A stretch of 64,000 nt of DNA from Rheum nobile (lineage: Eukaryota; Streptophyta; Magnoliopsida; Caryophyllales; Polygonaceae), in NCBI GenBank assembly GCA_027886185.1, contig WOAB01000040.1:434001-498000 (forward strand), given 5' to 3'. A model generated the notes under the pieces. The model ran no database searches. It saw only the letters and a program-made list of their open reading frames with translations, and was not told where the DNA came from. How positions within the stretch are numbered: position 1 is the first letter of the stretch; each line of letters starts with the position of its first letter. Below are positions 32,583-44,372 of this stretch, piece after piece. The position numbers and the translations under genes were made by a program.

Positions 32583-33431
32583 AGTGAACTGGAGTACACA
32601 TAATTGTTCACACTACTACATTTAAGCCCTAATGCAACAGCTAAAACTGTTTCCTAAAGTATGGGGAACCGTTTCTTTTATCCTAATGAAACGATTTCTA
32701 ACTGTTTCAGTTGTTGTCATTGCATTAAACCTAATGAAACAGTTAATTTATGTTAATGAAACGACTTACAAAGTAAAAACAAACTATTTCATTAGATAAT
32801 GAAAAACGTTTTATTTGAGCATTATCTAATGCAACTCTTTTTAACAACTATTGAAACAGTTTTCATATTTTCAATACAACATATATGATTGATGATGAAA
32901 CGATTTTCATTGTTTATTGGAATTCTATGAACAATACAAGATTCTATTTAACGTATAGTTTTGCACATATAAACAAATATAAGAGGATGGTTAAGTGCAA
33001 AATACAAAAAATCTTGCATCAAAGGAGATGAAGAATTATCCGTCAGTTGAATTTGACACCAATTAATATATAACTTCATTCCTATACACCTTACCTCATG
33101 GATACATCTCTATATATTATTCTTTACGAAGTATCGGCTCCTTTCGTATTCTGTTCTTGAACAATTTTTTCCCCTACATCATAACTCTGGTATCCTTAGT
33201 AGAAGCATGAAACACCACATTTTCACAGACTTACAACGACACAAAGAATTCCCTCCAGGTTGAACGAAACGGATAAAAACAAAATCCAAATCCTGGCAGT
33301 CAAATTTTCGGTACAAGTTAGCAAGTTAGTACTAGTACGTGCAAGGAACTGGCCTCATTGTTTCTCTTTAGCTTCACCCTCTATGCAATCTAGATTTCGT
33401 TACAACCTCATAAGCAGGTCTACTAGGATAA

Positions 33432-34769
33432 TCTACTATATAACTACTAAATACAAAGCCCAACTGCGCCACATGCTATTATCATATTGATTTTGTCACA
33501 TGTCATCACCATAATTTTTTTAATTTTTTTTCAATAAAACAACAAAAACTAAAAATTATATACCAACTATAATCTACTTTCCTAATTAATATATAAATAC
33601 ACATATACCTACCTTATTTATAAATTACAATCAATAATTACCAAAACTAAGTAATAATATTACACAGCTTTCATATTTAATTACGACACAATTAGTTTTC
33701 ACCAAAACAATCAATAATTACCAAAATTAAGTAATAGTATTACACAACTTTCATATTTGATTACGGCACTATCATTTTTCACCAAAACAATCAATAATCA
33801 CCAAAACCTATTAAGCATAGCAATTGAATCCTGATAATGATTGTTCAACCTACACAACAAAACAACACATTGATAAGAACAATACTGCAAATCTCATAAT
33901 TAATCCCAAAAATTAGTATGACTAGAATTTACCCCAAAGAAAGACTTCAATAAGAACAATGCTTGCAAATGTCAAATATGCTGCAAATCTCAACATTGGT
34001 AGAGCAATGCTGCAAATCTTTTATTTCATTAGTTTTGTTGTTTCGACTTAGACATTATTTTACGGTTTATCATTATCTATATTTTAATATTGGATGTGGC
34101 TATTTCGGTTTCATAACTATATAGCCATTTTTTTAATATAAATAAAGTAATAGAGAGTGTCACCTCTCTTTCGATAATTTATTCTATTGTTCTTTTTTAA
34201 TACGTAATATTAAATTACAGTTTATAAAGCTCATCAGTATTATTAATTATGTAATGGCCCAATAAGCCCTATAATTAATTATTTTAATTTATATATATAA
34301 TATTTACTAAAACATATTGTATGCTGTGAGCGAAGGTGGAGAATCAATTTAAAGTTGGGCCTATAAGCCGATTAAAACTATTCAAAGTTGCATTCAATAT
34401 TAATGTCATATACATTTAGTAGTTATAAATATAAATTTATATTATATTTTTATAATACTAAATTAAATATTTACCGTGGACCTTTTGTAATTTTTTTGAT
34501 TACTTATATTAATTAGTTACATATGTTTATGTATTTTTATGATATTAGGACAAAAACATTAGTAGTATGTAGATTAATTTATTTTATTTGAATATATTTT
34601 AGATTTGCAGGGTGATTTTGTTATGGACGAATTAATCCGACAAAACAGAACGTTGAAATTGCCTTTTATTAGAGAGAAACGACAATGGACAAATTCAAAT
34701 AGATCAGGTTAATAAATTGCATTTAATTCTTTGACATTTGTTTTCGATGAATTGAAATATGAAATTTAA
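33432..34769 (+). mobile_element. Helitron A, 5' part
   Basis: Begins TCTACTATATAACTACTAAA after an A at 33431, as expected for a Helitron 5' end inserted between A and T. Its sequence matches Helitron B closely (33432-33680 with 34770-35018, and 33681-34769 with 37758-38864). Helitron B begins exactly at 34770, after an A. The rest of A, and its 3' end, were not found. Confidence 0.7.
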
Positions 34770-35018
34770 TCTACTATATAACTACTAAATGCAAAGCCCA
34801 ACTGCGCCACATGTCATCACCATATTGATTTTGCCACATGTCATCACCATAATTTTTCTAATTTTTTTTCAATAAAACAACAAAAACTAAAAATTATATA
34901 CCAACTATAATCTACTTTCCTAATTAATATATAAATACACATATACCTACCTTATTTATAAATTACAATCAATAATTACCAAAACTAAGTAATAATATTA
35001 CACAGCTTTCATATTTAA

Positions 35019-37757
35019 CTAGTGTAATACCCGTGCCTTGCACGGGATTTGTTTATTTTTTCTTATATTTAAAAAAAATAGTATATAAAAATCATATATT
35101 TAATTGATATAGAAATATATAGATAGTGACTATTATAAAAGTAGATGAATGCTAATGTAAAAAAGGACTAATTGAATACAAAATATTGAAGAGATTAACA
35201 AAATACATTATCGAAAGAGAGACGAAACTCTCCATAACTTTATTAATAGTAAAATTGGCTAAATTGTTTTGAAACGTGGATAGTCACATCCCTAACATCT
35301 ATACTACTAAAACGATAAAGCATAATCAAAATGTTTATCTAATACATAAAAATAAAACCCTAAACATAAAATCTCGTAAGATGTTCAAAATTGCTACAAA
35401 TTATGAAAAACTTCGTTGTATACTACATTGGTAGTAGTATTAGATCTTTTTTATTTTTTTCCCATATCAAAATCTTCAAACCTTTCTTGCTAGTAACTCT
35501 TGATGATGCAACATAAAACTGACCGTGAGTAATGCAACATAAAACTGACCATGAGTGAAAACATGGCGAGGAAGATACAAACCGACATTTATAAGAGATT
35601 GGCTTTGGCTATTTTTTATTATCATAGCAAAACAGACACTCAAGAGAAGTTGTCTTCGTTGAAACTTGAATGGATATGAAGTGTCTGACTGTGACATGAG
35701 CATGCGAGGATTCAAAACTGTATATCTAATATTATAGTTAAAATAATTCTTCCTTGTATGACATGATTGTCGAGCTGCGTGGTTATCAATCTTGTCACAT
35801 TACATAACTCGAAGACTGGTCAATATTTCAATGACAAACTTTAAGACATGGAAATGCCAATTAACACCCAAAATATGTTTCTCTTTCTTTCTTGCCTTAT
35901 TCTTCTTGTAGTAATCATGATTTTCCTTCATAATCATGAATTGATCTTTGTGCTATAATTAGAAAATTTTGGATTTTTATATAATTTGTAATTTTTTGAT
36001 GTATAATCTTTGTGATTAACTTGTAATATTTCTGCTTGATTTGTATTTAAATTAGGAAAAATGAGTGTTAGGTTTAGGATATCAGTCTTTGATTTATAAT
36101 TAAATTTATTTTAATTTTTTTATAAAAAACATTAAATGACGTGACAGTTTTAATGAGGGAGTGTCATGTGACGATTTTAATAAGAGAGTGTCATGTGACA
36201 TAATTGGGTTCTTGTTTAGTAGACATATAGTAGATTCTTGAAATTTTTTGGAAAGAGTTTATGTTAACAATATTATAGATTTATTTAAGTACATAAGTAA
36301 TATATGGTAGAGAATATTTTGTGTTACGTTTTGAAAAAAATGAATTATTAAAATATACATATGGTATGCATAGCCTTTTAATACTATATATATACTAAAT
36401 TAAAACCATTCTATTCCACATGAAACTCTTTACTAAGCCTATAAATTTCTTATGCCATATGTCACACTCATATTCATTTTTTCACATGACATTTTTTCAA
36501 TACTTTTCTTTAAAAAATTAATGTTAAAAATATTGCAGATTTATTTCTATAGTATATAAACAAATATTACAGAATATTCTATGGTCAGTATTGGAAAAAG
36601 ATAATCAAATATTACAAAATGTTTTGTTGTACATTTTAGAAAGATTTTATTGTAAATAATATTCATATGGCAAGTGGAGGATTCGATTACTGTAAATTTT
36701 TTACTTTTAAAATAAATCTAAAAAACCCACAGGTTGTCACTTGTCCAATTCAATACCGTGACACCACGTGATAGCGTAAAATTTGTGCTTATTCTGGGGA
36801 CGTCACCTAACGCAGTGGGTATTATGCTTTAGTAATTATATAGTAGATTAGTATATATATAGTTATGGATTTATTAGTTTTAAAATCATAAATATTTTTT
36901 ATTAACAAAATAGAATTTACTTTTTAAAAAAACTCATATAATAAGATAAAGTTTTATATTGTCAATATTATTTAGCTTTAAATAATTATGGTAAAACTTC
37001 GATAATAAGATCAGAAAGGATAAAATTATTATTTAGTTTTAAATAATTATGGAAACAAACAATAAGATAAGATTAATAGTTATGATAAAAATTCGAAAAT
37101 AAGATAAGAAATGATATAATTATTATATAGCTTTAAATAGTTATGAAAATAAACAATAAGATAATATATTCGATTACATGGAAAATAATGTGGCGGGTGA
37201 GGTGACATAGCTCAGAGGCTGACATGTAGGCGAATTGAACGTGGTGACAAACGTAGACGAATTGAACGTGGTAACGACACATAGGCGAATTAAACTGAAA
37301 CTGGCACGTATATTTTAAGCTTCTGCTTTAAAATATATAAATAATAGATTTTTACAATTGAATATATGAATGTAAATTATTTGCTTCCTTTCATCGTTCA
37401 TGGGTATCAAAATGATAAATGTCATACTAAATTTGGTCCATCAATTAATTAATTAAATGTTCTACAGTAAGCAAATTCAATACTTATGTGCCGATGACAG
37501 TGATTAGCTAATCTTTAATTTGGTCAATCAATTAATTAAGGAAATAGTTGTAATATAAACTTATTATGACTAATCTTTAATTTATGGTAACCGTTAGATA
37601 TTCCATATTTATAATTTTAAATTCAAATATAAAAAAAATCACATGTTACCATATGTCAAAATCAATACCGTGACGACATGTGGCAAAAAAAATTTGGTTT
37701 ATTGTGGGAGTGCCATGTGGCTTAGTGGGTGTTTTGTTTTAGTAATTATATAGTAGA
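35019..37757 (-). mobile_element. Helitron X, with exact A/T empty site in a paralogous copy
   Basis: On the minus strand it starts TCTACTATATAATTAC at 37757 and ends CTAG at 35019. A 7-bp stem, 3-base loop hairpin lies just inside (35030-35036 with 35040-35046, CCCGTGC/GCACGGG). Flanks are A (35018) and T (37758). Helitron A has the unbroken site ATATTTAATTACGACAC around 33680, which proves both ends to the base. A helicase C-terminal relic lies at 35476-35715. Further copies of the 5'-end motif (TATAGTAGATT, plus strand) at about 36231 and 36846 suggest a composite of nested or truncated Helitrons. Confidence 0.88.
35476..35715 (-). pseudogene. Helitron helicase C-terminal fragment (in Helitron X)
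   Basis: The frame contains FKFQRRQLLLSVCFAMIIKN then SQSLINVGLYLPRHVFTHGQ and FYVALLTVS, the last helicase motifs of a Rep/PIF1-type Helitron protein. The expected QGQ and ALSRV residues are altered. It lies ~450 bases from the Helitron 3' end, as expected for the end of the protein. Confidence 0.7.
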
Positions 37758-39039
37758 TTACGACACAATTAGTTTTCACCAAAACAATCAATAATTACCA
37801 AAATTAAGTAATAGTATTACACAACTTTCATATTTGATTACGGCACTATCATTTTTCACCAAAACAATCAATAATCACCAAAACCTATTAAGCATAGCAA
37901 TTGAATCCTGATAATGATTGTTCAACCTACACAACAAAACAACACATTGATAAGAACAATACTGCAAATCTCATAATTAATCCCAAAAATTAGTATGACT
38001 AGAATTTACCCCAAAGAAAGACTTCAATAAGAACAATGCTTGCAAATCTCAAATATGCTGCAAATCTCAAATATGCTACAAATCTCAACATTGGTAGAGC
38101 AATGCTGCAAATCTTTTGTTTCATTAGTTTTGTTGTTTCGACTTAGACATTATTTTACGATTTATCATTATCTATATTTTAATATTGGATGTGGCTATTT
38201 CGGTTTCATAACTATATAGCCATTTTTTAATATAAATAAAGTAATAGGGAGTGTCACCTCTCTTTCGATAATTTATTCTATTGTTCTTTTTTAATACGTA
38301 ATATTAAATTACAGTTTATAAAGCTCATCAGTATTATTAATTATGTAATGGCCCAATAAGCCCTATAATTAATTATTTTAATATATATATATAATATTTA
38401 CTAAAACATATTGTATGCTGTGAGCGAAGGTGGAGAATCAATTTAAAGTTGGGCCTATAAGCAGATTAAAACTATTCAAAGTTGCATTCAATATTAATGT
38501 CATATACATTTAGTAGTTATAAATATAAATTTATATTATATTTTTTATAATACTAAATTAAATATTTACCGTGGACCTTTTGTAATTTTTTTGATTACTT
38601 ATATTAATTAGTTACATATGTTTATGTATTTTTATGATATTAGGACAAAAACATTAGTAGTATGTAGATTAATTTATTTTATTTGAATATATTTTAGATT
38701 TGCAGGGTGATTTTGTTATGGACGAATTAATCCGACAAAACAGAACGTTGAAATTGCCTTTTATTAGAGAGAAACGACAATGGACAAATTCAAATAGATC
38801 AGGTTAATAAATTGCATTTAATTCTTTGACATTTGTTTTCGATGAATTGAAATATGAAATTTAATATAAATACTAAATATGCAAGTTCTATTCTTGGAGT
38901 TAGTCCAAATTCTTCAGTTAGTGAACGTATCCCCCTGACCGACATTTCAAATGGTTAATGATTGTTATTCTATAAAGTCTCTATTTATTTTTATAATACT
39001 AAATTAAACTACACAGCTTGGCAGTCATGTCATACAAAG

Positions 39040-39300
39040 GAGAATTATTTCAGGCAACAATATTGAACATACGGTTTTGATTTCTCGCATGATCATGTCA
39101 CCGTCAGACACTTCAATTTCTTGCAAATGTCGGTTTGTATCTTTCACGACCTGTTTTCAATCATGGTCAGTTTTATGTTGCTTCATCAAGGGTGACTAGC
39201 AAGAAAGATTTAAAGATATTGATTTGCGATAAAGACAAGAAGAGATATAGTACTACAACTAATGTAGTATACAATGAAGTTTTTGATAATTTGTAGCAAT
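39040..39300 (+). pseudogene. Helitron helicase C-terminal relic (in Helitron B)
   Basis: Plus-strand sequence has ISRMIMSPSDTSISCKC, a shifted HGQFYVA-type segment near 39165, and the sequence for DKDKKRYSTTT then NEVFDN to about 39295. Frame changes and a deletion between the RMIMSPSDT block and the HGQ block show decay. It is the same domain as 35476-35715, in the opposite orientation. Confidence 0.6.
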
Positions 39301-40125
39301 TTTAAACATCGTGCCATATTTTATGTTGAGCGTGTCATTTTCATGTAATAGAGTTAGATGAACATTTTTATTATGTTTGATCGTTTTAGTAGTATTGATG
39401 TAAAGGGGTGTGGCTATCCATGTTTCTAAGACTACTTAGCCAATTTTTATTTAATAAAGTTATGGGGAGTTTTATATCTCTTTATATAATGTAATTTTTT
39501 ATATCTTTGATTTGTTTAGTCGATTAGTCATTTTTGATTTAAATAACTAATCAAATATATATTAAAACATTAATTCATCGATAATTAAAATATATCATTT
39601 TTATAAATATAAGAAAAAAATAAATAATTTCGTACAAGACATGGGTATTAGAGTAGTTAATTCCTATTCTTCTACCTTAGTGCCACTGTGGACAATTGCT
39701 TCCAAATCAACAACCTAATTAAAACCAGTCAGAGAGATCACAGAGACGAGGTGGACCCAACTCTGGTCGAAATCGAGCCGTCGAGGTGGACCGTTGGAGA
39801 GAACATAGAGACGACCGTTGATCCGATGTTCATGGTGGATCGACAACGGTTGTTGTTGGTGAGCGGCGAAAGATCGAGGTCAGACTTTTGGGGAGGAGGC
39901 GAGGAGCAGAGCTTCTGGAGATCCCCTATTAGCGTCTTGGTGGGATTCTCAAATTGTCAAAATTAAACACATAGCGCAAACAACAAACCCTAAGTTAAAT
40001 TTGGGAAATAAATTTTAGGAAGAAGAGTTATTAAACCTAATGAAACGGTTTCTTCAAACCGATTAAAACCGTTTCAAAATTGATAAACCAACCATTTCAT
40101 TTTAAAAAACCGTTTCATTCTAGTG

Positions 40126-40676
40126 TTGCATAAGCTAAATTTGCTTGAATCATTTCTTCGACTATTTCATTATATAAAACTGTTTGATTAAATTGATTCG
40201 ATAGAGCTTAATTGTGATAGTGGCACCATGCTACAACAAATTATGCACACTTATACTGTAATAAAATGTGCACCGAGATAGAGTGTGTATTATATTAAAA
40301 ATAATTGTGCACCGAGATGGACTTGCATCATATCATAAAAAAATATGCACCACCTTAGAAAAAATTGTACACCATATTTCATGTGTTTGTGCATCAAACA
40401 TTTCATGTTTCATGTGTTTTTTGTCATTTTATTTGATTTGCTGAGATTTGTTTGCACGTTTAACCCCGTTCGCAACGAACACATTTTCTATATATATTGG
40501 TTTATTTGGGTTTAACCCGCCAGGAGGGTGTGATTTACGCTAACCTGTTTGACTTGTCGGTCTTAAAATATTATTTGGGCTTAACCCTCTATGAGGATGT
40601 GATCTGGGCTAGCTCATTTAGCTTATCGGCCAAAGTCATGTGTTAATTGGTCTAGGCAATTCCTCTTAAAGGGACT
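40126..40676. other. Intergenic AT-rich DNA
   Basis: No gene seen. Recurrent TGTGCACCGAGAT-type motifs at 40256-40330 echo similar GTGCA-containing sequence left of the cluster (32470-32520), so both flanks may belong to one older repeat. Confidence 0.4.
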
Positions 40677-40815
40677 TGTGGAAATGTACCCTACATTTGA
40701 ATTTAGGGATTAAACATAACTAGTATATATATATTATAAGATTGATGGGCTCCTTCTATTGTCGATTCTCTAGAATGAAACCTCATTAAGTTTATATGAT
40801 TGGCTTATCGTGGAT
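40677..40815 (+). mobile_element. Diverged TRIM-family solo LTR relic
   Basis: Contains recognisable blocks of the 14377-14564 LTR in the same order: GATGGGCTCCTTCTATTG, then TAGAATGAAACCTCATTAAG, then TTTATATGATTGGC. No primer site or target duplication was identified. Confidence 0.5.
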
Positions 40816-41039
40816 GCAGGCACGGACTGAATTCATCTCCCGCTTATGGATCCACCGGACATCATCAACGTAAATACGAGTACACAAGAGAAGGCATATC
40901 ATTATTAATCGAAACACGTACAAACACCACGATCGGCCGTCACACTCGCGTACCAATCATCCATCTCCTTCGATCCTACACATAGACTTGGACGAAACTA
41001 GCTCTACAATAACAAAATCATGCAAGCATGAATGAAAAG

Positions 41040-44000
41040 CTACAAAGCATGACAATTGGTAGGAAGAAAAGTCAAAGAGTCGCGCTTAAGATCATGCAAC
41101 ACCAACAGATTCTGCTGCTGCACATTCCCAAACACCGACATCCCACTCGCACTCCCCATCGCCAGGCACAGCATGCCGGGGTCCCCCTCGCTCTCCCCCG
41201 CCACCCCCACCATGTAGTTCTCCGCCGGAATCGCCAGGTCCGCCCCCTCGAAGTGGAACACCATCGCCGGCACGTCCACCGGGCCCGACCCGCCCGGCAT
41301 CTTGAAGCAGAGGTCCAGCCCCGTGTCCTCCGTCGTCGCGTTATCCGCCACCTCCAGCTTCACCCGCCTCAGGACCTCACGTCGAAGCGGCCCGTACGCG
41401 GCCTCGTCCAGGTACGTGATCGTCGTGCCGGAGTCGATTATCATGCCGCCGGAGCCGTCCCCGTGGAGCGCGAAGGCCGACTTCGGGATGGGCAGCCGCG
41501 CCCCGCCCACGCTGATCCCCTGGAGGTTCAGGTAGTAGAAGGACGGCTGGGTGGGGTTCTTGGCCAGCGGGGTGGTGACGGCGGCGGCTGACGCGTTCTT
41601 GTTGCGGACGAGGGCGTCGGAGAGGGAGCCGAGGAGGAGGGTGCCGACGTCGGCGGTGGCGTCGGCGCTGATGGAGGTGAGGCAGTAGGAGAACTTGGGC
41701 TCCCGGAGCTGGGAGACGAGGGAGAGCGGGCCGCGGCCCAGGCCCACGAGGCCGGCGCCCTGGTCGAAGCCGCCGCCCTGGTTCTCGTCGCCGCAGCCGA
41801 AGGCGACGTTGGGGACGGAGGCGGAGAAGGTGAGGGTCTCGGTGGCGAGGGTGCCGGAGGTGGTGGAGTAGTCGCCGTACTCGTAGGTGTAGGCGCAGTG
41901 CTTGCGGTCGGAGCAGGAGGGGAGGGGGAGGGCGGCGCAGAGGGCGGCGTTGCAGGGGAGGGCGGCGTAGGAGGAGGAGTTGGCGGGGGCGAAGATGGGG
42001 GAGGGCTGGTCGTAGCAGTGGAGGCAGGGCGAGCACTGAGTCCAGATGAGGTCGCTGCCGGTGTCGACGATGGCCGAGTACGCCAGCGGCGGCGTTCCGA
42101 TGGAGAGGTTCATCAGGAACTCGCCCTGTCCAGGGTGGATCGGCGCCTTTATTCCGCTCGCTGCCGCGCCCCTATACGTCGCCCTCATCGTCGAAGTCGT
42201 CGCACTCAGCTGCTCCAACCTGCACATCCATTCATCACTAGTACTTATATATAACTTTATGTACGCGCGTCTCATGTTTCTATAAGGTCTAAAGAGTGGT
42301 ACAATATAACAATATTTTTCTGTCAATCTAAGAAAATAACACCCATTTTGGAGTTCAATATACGTGTATCATACCCTTTACCTTCTTTTTTTAGAGGAAC
42401 CATATATACCCTTTACCTTAAACAATATAATGTTCTTTTTCGTCTGCAGTGTGGAAAGAAATACATAGATAACAATTCATTTTATTGATATACTTAATTT
42501 CTTATCAAGTACTTACCGTATTTCAAATTACATTTAAAGAGAAAAAACGACAATTTTGGAGTTTGAGGGAGTATATTTTATGATTTTGATATCTATGTTT
42601 TATTACGAGAAATATATTCTAGATTATCTTTTATTTAAAAAGTTACGAACGATTGTGCCTACAATAACTACATACTAAATGTAATTCTTTTCTCTAAATT
42701 TTACAAAATCTGTATCACTACATTTTGCTTCGCCGTTCTTCTTAAGGATATTCTATTTATATGGATTTCACGTCGAGACTTAGGGTCTGTTCGGTATGGC
42801 TGAGATTTATTGTGACTGAGGTTTATTGGGACTGAAACTGAAGTAGTAACTGAACTGGGCTGAAGCTGATAATATAAGTTGGGAGCTTAAACTGAAGCTA
42901 AAAATAAGGAATGTTCGGTGAATTATCGAGACTTAATTTTTCCATGAAAATTACAAAATACCCCTAATTTAATTTTGTGAGAATTATGTTGAGGGGTAAA
43001 TTTTAGGATTGGGATTTTCACATTTGCATCTTCCCTCCCCGCAGCTTCTTCCTCCAAAATTGAATTGTAGACGGATGAGGTCATCTGCTGCCACGAGCTA
43101 CAGAAGCCTCCTCCTCCGACACCGAAGAACACCACTCACAGGCCTCCTCCTCCTCCTCCTCCTCCGAAGCCTCCTCCTTCGAGCTTCCGACGGCGAAGAA
43201 CATACACATCGGTAAATTTAAGAAACGTAAATTTTGCCATACCCTCCATATTTGACCTGTAGAAAACCTTGAGTACCGATCGGACGAGCCAATGACGCCA
43301 AAGGAGACGGCAACGCGATATCCGATGGGGACACGAGAGCCGGAAAAACGCGGCAAACCCTAGAAATCGAAGGTGAACGAGATGGGAAAAGAGGAATGAG
43401 ATGGGAGAACGATGATGAATTGGGAAAGACGGATGTTGCCGGAGATCGAGAGGGACCGAGGTTGTCGTCGGATGTCGGAGATCGAGAGGGAAGGGAGAAC
43501 GATGATGAACCGGGGAAGACGGATGAAGAACAGACCTCATATGAGAAGTATCGAGGTAGGGGGAAATATGGGGAAAATTTGAGATAAGTCCATCCATCAG
43601 GCAGATAAGTTGGAGAATGTAGCTTATTTTTTTGTCCAAAAATAAATTAAAATAAGTCTCAAAAGGTCACGATAAGTCAGAAACATACCGAATACGTTTT
43701 TTAGATGGACTTAAGCTTTAAAGACTTATCTGAACGGATAAGTTGCGATGAATCACAATAAGTTACGTGCCGAACAGACCCCTAAACTACGCAAGAAAGT
43801 GTCATGCAAATTATATCACTCCATAGTCCACAGTGACGGATGAAAGTTGTGTTTTACACAAATACTTTAGGTGTGAAGTAAAGGTGTTTATAAACAAGAT
43901 GTATAATATTGTGTAAGTGAATATAATTGACTAATGCACATCATACTTATCTAGCTAGATATCGAACATATATAGAGAGAGAAGGATGAAGAAACCTTTG

Positions 44001-44252
44001 ATTCCCGCGCATGACAGCCCGTTGAAGACGCTCAAGTTTGGTGAGGTTTTTACCATGATCCACATGTCTGAGCTCCACCCGAAACCCGTCCTCCGCCGAC
44101 CGTCCACTCCTCTTCTGGTGGTGGTGGTGGTGGGGGTGGTGGGGAAGGGCTTTTCTCGAGGTAGAAACAGCCGGTTTGATCAATGAACAAAACTGCACCA
44201 CAAGCGCCACTGCAATAATTACAATCGCCAATCTCGACATAGATATAGCCAT
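41040..44252 (-). CDS. Nepenthesin-like (A1 family) aspartic protease, two exons
   Basis: Exon 1 is 44252-43996 and exon 2 is 42219-41040, joined at GT/AG sites in phase 2 to give 478 residues. Exon 1 encodes a hydrophobic signal peptide (residues ~8-26, LAIVIIAVALVVQFCSLI), a His-rich stretch, and a propeptide (FRVELRHVDHGKNLTKLERL). Exon 2 holds the catalytic pair: DTGSD (Asp138) and DSGTT (Asp348). The Cys-rich insert after the first Asp (WTQCSPCLHCYDQP, then LPSCSDRKHCAY) is typical of nepenthesins. The family is secreted or vacuolar and degrades proteins at acid pH. Exon 2 is very GC-rich, unlike its surroundings. The 1776-base intron contains a MITE. The gene appears intact. Confidence 0.92.
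42783..43781. mobile_element. PIF/Harbinger-type element in the protease intron
   Basis: Ends GGGTCTGTTCGGTA and, inverted, GGGTCTGTTCGGCA. Flanking triplets are TTA (42780-42782) and CTA (43782-43784), one mismatch from a TTA duplication. Such ends and triplets are typical of PIF/Harbinger (Tourist) elements. The ~1-kb length is large for a MITE. The centre (43010-43560) is unusual: GC-rich with repeated GAGATCGAGAGGGA units. Confidence 0.7.
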
Positions 44253-44362
44253 TGAGAGGTCGATCGATTAATTGATATATATATATCGAGACCAATCGAT
44301 TGCGAATTTCGGGTATTTGAAAATCTTTGGTCTTTGATGGATCAGCTGTTTGAGAGTGTGGG

Positions 44363-44372
44363 GTTTAAATAG
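44363..44372 (-). promoter_or_regulatory. TATA box of the aspartic protease gene
   Basis: The minus strand reads CCTATTTAAACC, about 112 bases upstream of the start codon. A TATATATATAT run at 44275-44286 is closer but probably only a microsatellite in the 5' UTR. Confidence 0.55.

Larger units (their letters stand above)
34770..39656 (+). mobile_element. Helitron B, interrupted by Helitron X
   Basis: The 5' end TCTACTATATAAC at 34770 follows an A. The corresponding place in Helitron B's own sequence (38864/38865) is an unbroken A-T, the expected empty site. The interior is split by Helitron X (35019-37757). It carries a plus-strand helicase C-terminus relic at about 39040-39300. The 3' end near 39656 (ACATGGGTATTAGAGTAG) is a decayed form of the hairpin-plus-CTAG terminus seen in Helitron X. 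Confidence 0.72.
32611..40125. mobile_element. Possible CACTA-type frame enclosing the Helitron cluster
   Basis: The left side begins CACTACTACATTTAAG and is followed by many GAAACRGTT/GAAACGATT-like subterminal motifs to about 32910. The right side, inverted, begins CACTAGAATGAAACGG with the same motifs (39995-40125). CACTA ends with clustered subterminal repeats are typical of En/Spm elements. The 3-base flanks (TCA and TTG) do not match, and only the first bases of the ends agree, so the pairing is uncertain. 32611-33431 and 39657-40125 contain no recognised gene; the open frame at 39688-39966 is unidentified. Confidence 0.45.

Noticed and set aside
41028..42285. Long plus-strand and other-frame open readings opposite the aspartic protease exon
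   Set aside because: They are Arg/Pro/Gly-rich frames created by the very GC-rich exon on the other strand. They show no domain, and the protease frame carries both catalytic motifs.
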